This document shows, one piece after another, positions 61,540-64,000 of a stretch of DNA of 64,000 nt. Each line of letters begins with the position of its first letter. Positions within the stretch are counted from its first letter, which is position 1. Origin of the DNA: Chloroflexota bacterium. Lineage in GTDB: Bacteria > Chloroflexota > Anaerolineae > Aggregatilineales > Phototrophicaceae. The notes beneath the pieces were generated by a model. That model did no database searches and was not told the DNA's origin. It worked only from the letters and a program-made list of their open reading frames with translations. The DNA lies in assembly GCA_011523735.1 (NCBI GenBank), contig WTGB01000165.1:1-64000 (forward strand), read 5' to 3'. The position numbers were made by a program, and so were the translations under genes.

Positions 61540-64000
61540 ATGTTTAGAGAAGTAGACTCGCAAGTTAACCGTGAAGTTATCAATCGGCTGGAGCAACAGC
61601 AGCTTGATTTCTGGCGCTTCAACCGCGTATTTGAACGCACGATCGAAGGCCGTGAAGACGCGCCACGTTATGTGTTTTACGAGGGTCCACCCACCGCAAA
61701 TGGCACACCAGGCAGCCATCACGTTATGTCGCGTGCCTTCAAAGATATGTTTCCACGCTATAAGGTGATGCGCGGCTATTATTGTTTGCGGCGCGGCGGC
61801 TGGGATACCCATGGGCTGCCAGTCGAAATTGAAGTGCAAAAGGAACTTGGTTTCGAGACCAAGGCGCAGATCGAAGAATATGGCGTGGCGCGATTCAACG
61901 CGATGTGCCGCGCGAACGTCTTCCGCCACATTAATGAATGGGAAAAACTGACGGAACGCACCGCATTCTGGGTCAATCTTGATGATGCCTATGTGACATT
62001 CTCGAACGACTATATCGAAAGCGTTTGGTGGATCCTAAAGCAGTTCTGGAATAAGGGCTTGCTTTACCGTGGCTACAAGGTCGTGCCTTACAGTCCCTCG
62101 TCGGGTACGCCACTTAGCAGTCACGAGGTGGCGCAAGGCTACAAGACAATCGTCGACCCCAGCATTTATGTACGCTTTCCGGTGCAGGGCAAGCCGGGTG
62201 TGTATTTTCTGGCGTGGACGACTACACCTTGGACGCTGCCAGCCAATGCCGCGCTAGCGGTTGGCGAAGACGTCAGCTATGTCCAGGTCAAGGGACCTTC
62301 AATGGACGGTGAAGGCGTCGAGCAACTTATCCTCGCGGAAGCCCTGATGGACAAGGTGTTGTCCGAGCCGGAAGCATATAAGGTCGTTAACCGCCTGAAG
62401 GGTAGGGAGCTTGTAGGTTGGCGGTATAAGCCACTTTACACCTTTCTTCCGGTTGAGCAGGATTATGCCTACGTTGTGGCGGCGGACTACGTCAGCGTAC
62501 AAGACGGCACGGGCATTGTGCATACAGCGCCGGCTTATGGCGTTGACGATCTGGCGACCGGGCGCAAGCACGATTTGCCTGTTTTGATCACGGTTGATGA
62601 GACAGGCTGCTTTGTCGATGCGGTTTCGAACTTTCGTGGCATGTGGTTCAAGGATGCGGACAGGCACATCATCAACGACCTGATCGAACGGGGCTTGATG
62701 TATCGTCACGAAAAGTATGAACATACTTATCCCCATAACTGGCGTGATGGCTCGCCCTTGATGTACTTTGCGCGGGAAACCTGGTTCATCGACACGTTGA
62801 AATATAAACAACAGATGATCGACCTCAACAAGACGATCAAATGGGTGCCCGAGCACGTTCGGGATGGTCGCTTCGGCAATTGGCTCGAAGATCTCAAGGA
62901 ATGGTCGCTTGGTCGGGAGCGTTATTGGGGAACGCCGCTGCCAGTTTGGGTAGACGACAAGACCGGTGAAATGATTTGCGTCGGCAGCGTCGAAGAATTG
63001 AGTGAGCTTTCCGGACGAGATCTCAGCGACCTGGATTTGCACCGTCCGTATGTCGATGAAGTGACGTTTGAGAACCCGAATGGCGAAGGCGGTACCATGC
63101 GCCGTGTGCCCGAGGTCATTGATGTCTGGTTCGATAGCGGCGCGATGCAGGTTGCGCAGTGGGCTTATCCTCACCAGAACCGTGACATCCTGGAGGAGCA
63201 ACATCCGGCGGACTATATTTGTGAAGCCGTTGATCAAACTCGCGGCTGGTTTTACAGTTTGCATGCGATCGCGGCTATGCTCTTCGAGACGGTCGCCTTT
63301 GAGAATGTGATTTGTCTCGGGCATATTCTCGACGAGCAGGGCCAGAAAATGTCAAAGAGCAAAGGCAATGCCATTGATCCCTGGCTGGTCCTGGAGCAAT
63401 ACGGCGCCGATGCCTTCCGCTGGTACATGTATACATCGGGTCCCGCAGGAGATTCGCGACGCTTCTCGCTGAATGCGGTCGGCGACGTCATCAAGAAATT
63501 CTGGTCAACGCTGTGGAATACCTATAGTTTCTTCGTAACCTACGCCAATATCGATAGCTGGACGCCCCAATCTGCTGCGCCAGCGCCGGCGGATAGAGAC
63601 TTGCTCGATCAGTGGCTGCTTGCGGAATTGCATTCTCTGATCAAGGATGTGACCGTCGCCTTTGAAGATTATGACGCGGTCAATGCGACGCGTCCTATCG
63701 AAGATTTTGTCGAGCGTCTGAGTAATTGGTACGTGCGACTGAGTCGGGACCGCTTTTGGAAAAGCGAGATCGACGACAACAAACTATCGGCTTATGCGAC
63801 ACTGTACGAAACCTTGACGACATTGGCGAAACTCCTGGCGCCAACGATGCCGTTCTTGAGCGAGGCGCTGTATCGCAATCTGGTCACTGAACAGGACAGT
63901 TCACAAGCCGAAAGCGTACATCTTTCGCAGTGGCCGGCGGTCGATGATTCACTGTTGGATACAGAACTAATCGCTGAAATGGCGCTGATCCGGCGGCTAG
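61540..64000 (+). CDS. ileS: Isoleucyl-tRNA synthetase, type 2 (partial, runs off the right edge)
   Basis: 820 residues are visible. FYEGPPTANGTPGSHH, GWDTHGLPVEIEVQKELG, DYIESVWWILKQFW and SSHEVAQGYK match the eukaryote-like type-2 IleRS rather than the E. coli type. The first class I signature is G58-S59-H60-H61 instead of H-X-G-H. KMSKS is intact at residues 603-607 (63346-63360), and the editing domain lies between them. ATG 61540 gives the usual MFREVDSQV start, with GGAG 12 nt upstream. An in-frame ATG at 61522 is an alternative. The anticodon-binding end is cut off. Confidence 0.95.
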   Translation, partial: MFREVDSQVNREVINRLEQQQLDFWRFNRVFERTIEGREDAPRYVFYEGPPTANGTPGSHHVMSRAFKDMFPRYKVMRGYYCLRRGGWDTHGLPVEIEVQKELGFETKAQIEEYGVARFNAMCRANVFRHINEWEKLTERTAFWVNLDDAYVTFSNDYIESVWWILKQFWNKGLLYRGYKVVPYSPSSGTPLSSHEVAQGYKTIVDPSIYVRFPVQGKPGVYFLAWTTTPWTLPANAALAVGEDVSYVQVKGPSMDGEGVEQLILAEALMDKVLSEPEAYKVVNRLKGRELVGWRYKPLYTFLPVEQDYAYVVAADYVSVQDGTGIVHTAPAYGVDDLATGRKHDLPVLITVDETGCFVDAVSNFRGMWFKDADRHIINDLIERGLMYRHEKYEHTYPHNWRDGSPLMYFARETWFIDTLKYKQQMIDLNKTIKWVPEHVRDGRFGNWLEDLKEWSLGRERYWGTPLPVWVDDKTGEMICVGSVEELSELSGRDLSDLDLHRPYVDEVTFENPNGEGGTMRRVPEVIDVWFDSGAMQVAQWAYPHQNRDILEEQHPADYICEAVDQTRGWFYSLHAIAAMLFETVAFENVICLGHILDEQGQKMSKSKGNAIDPWLVLEQYGADAFRWYMYTSGPAGDSRRFSLNAVGDVIKKFWSTLWNTYSFFVTYANIDSWTPQSAAPAPADRDLLDQWLLAELHSLIKDVTVAFEDYDAVNATRPIEDFVERLSNWYVRLSRDRFWKSEIDDNKLSAYATLYETLTTLAKLLAPTMPFLSEALYRNLVTEQDSSQAESVHLSQWPAVDDSLLDTELIAEMALIRRL

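Noticed and set aside
61380-61540. T-box riboswitch upstream of ileS (ACCGCGGGTC at 61443-61452 recalls the T-box sequence)
   Set aside because: The conserved UGG bulge directly before ACC is missing and the stretch is better explained as codons of the leader ORF. No terminator is present. A covariance search could still overturn this.

Overview
The window is a densely packed bacterial chromosome segment (roughly 55-58% G+C by eye) with short spacers, many ATGA/TGATG start-stop overlaps and no sign of phage, transposon, CRISPR, tRNA or rRNA. The best guess is a member of the Chloroflexota (Anaerolineae-like). The gene mix fits: a LysW-dependent alpha-aminoadipate lysine pathway alongside a complete separate arginine pathway, a TIGR03960-type radical SAM protein with a DUF2344 protein, and many membrane TPR proteins. 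No marker in the window proves the phylum.

Layout. 1-9,830 (mostly minus strand): lysine biosynthesis by the aminoadipate/LysW route. The order of transcription is lysW-lysX-lysY-lysZ-lysJ-lysK-homocitrate synthase. An MFS transporter on the plus strand follows, then the two homoaconitase subunits. 9,832-12,872: fructosamine-kinase-like protein, rpmF behind a near-consensus promoter, fabD and a crotonase. 12,879-18,667 (minus): a muropeptide recycling operon (MFS-nagZ-amiE-like-sugar kinase-murQ) in which most genes overlap by ATGA. 18,793-25,763: phosphotransferase, acyltransferase, pseudouridine synthase, PLP lyase, membrane glycosyltransferase and ddl. 25,850-34,335: membrane-type MurF, hydrolase, radical SAM protein, psuG, DUF2344 and small membrane proteins. 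34,340-42,678: SRAP, a short membrane-anchored XseA, ftsK, a membrane sensor-like protein, an acetyltransferase and rpoD. 43,197-51,942 (plus): argC-argB-argD-argJ-carA-carB. 52,049-61,319: hpt, cca, rsmD, a UroD-like protein, acetyltransferases, an AlaX-type editing protein and three membrane TPR proteins. 61,540-end: ileS (partial).

The main result of reading the non-coding DNA is that three amino-acid-related operons each begin with what looks like a ribosome-stalling leader. (i) lysW is preceded by a 14-codon ORF with four lysine codons and an intrinsic terminator that an upstream segment can disrupt. (ii) argC is preceded by a 28-codon ORF containing Arg-Pro-Arg-Arg, a 10-of-11-bp antiterminator pairing and a terminator with six T's. 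(iii) ileS is preceded by a 28-codon ORF with a strong Shine-Dalgarno. Its Val-Ala-Leu-Ile codons form one arm of a 12-bp stem whose other arm covers the ileS ribosome-binding region. The ileS gene encodes a type-2 IleRS whose first signature motif reads G-S-H-H instead of H-X-G-H, the swap reported for mupirocin hyper-resistant IleRS2. Together these suggest that this lineage uses leader-peptide attenuation (transcriptional and translational) for lysine, arginine and isoleucine, where many bacteria use L-box riboswitches, ArgR or T-boxes. The pairings were found by hand and have not been folded or compared between genomes.
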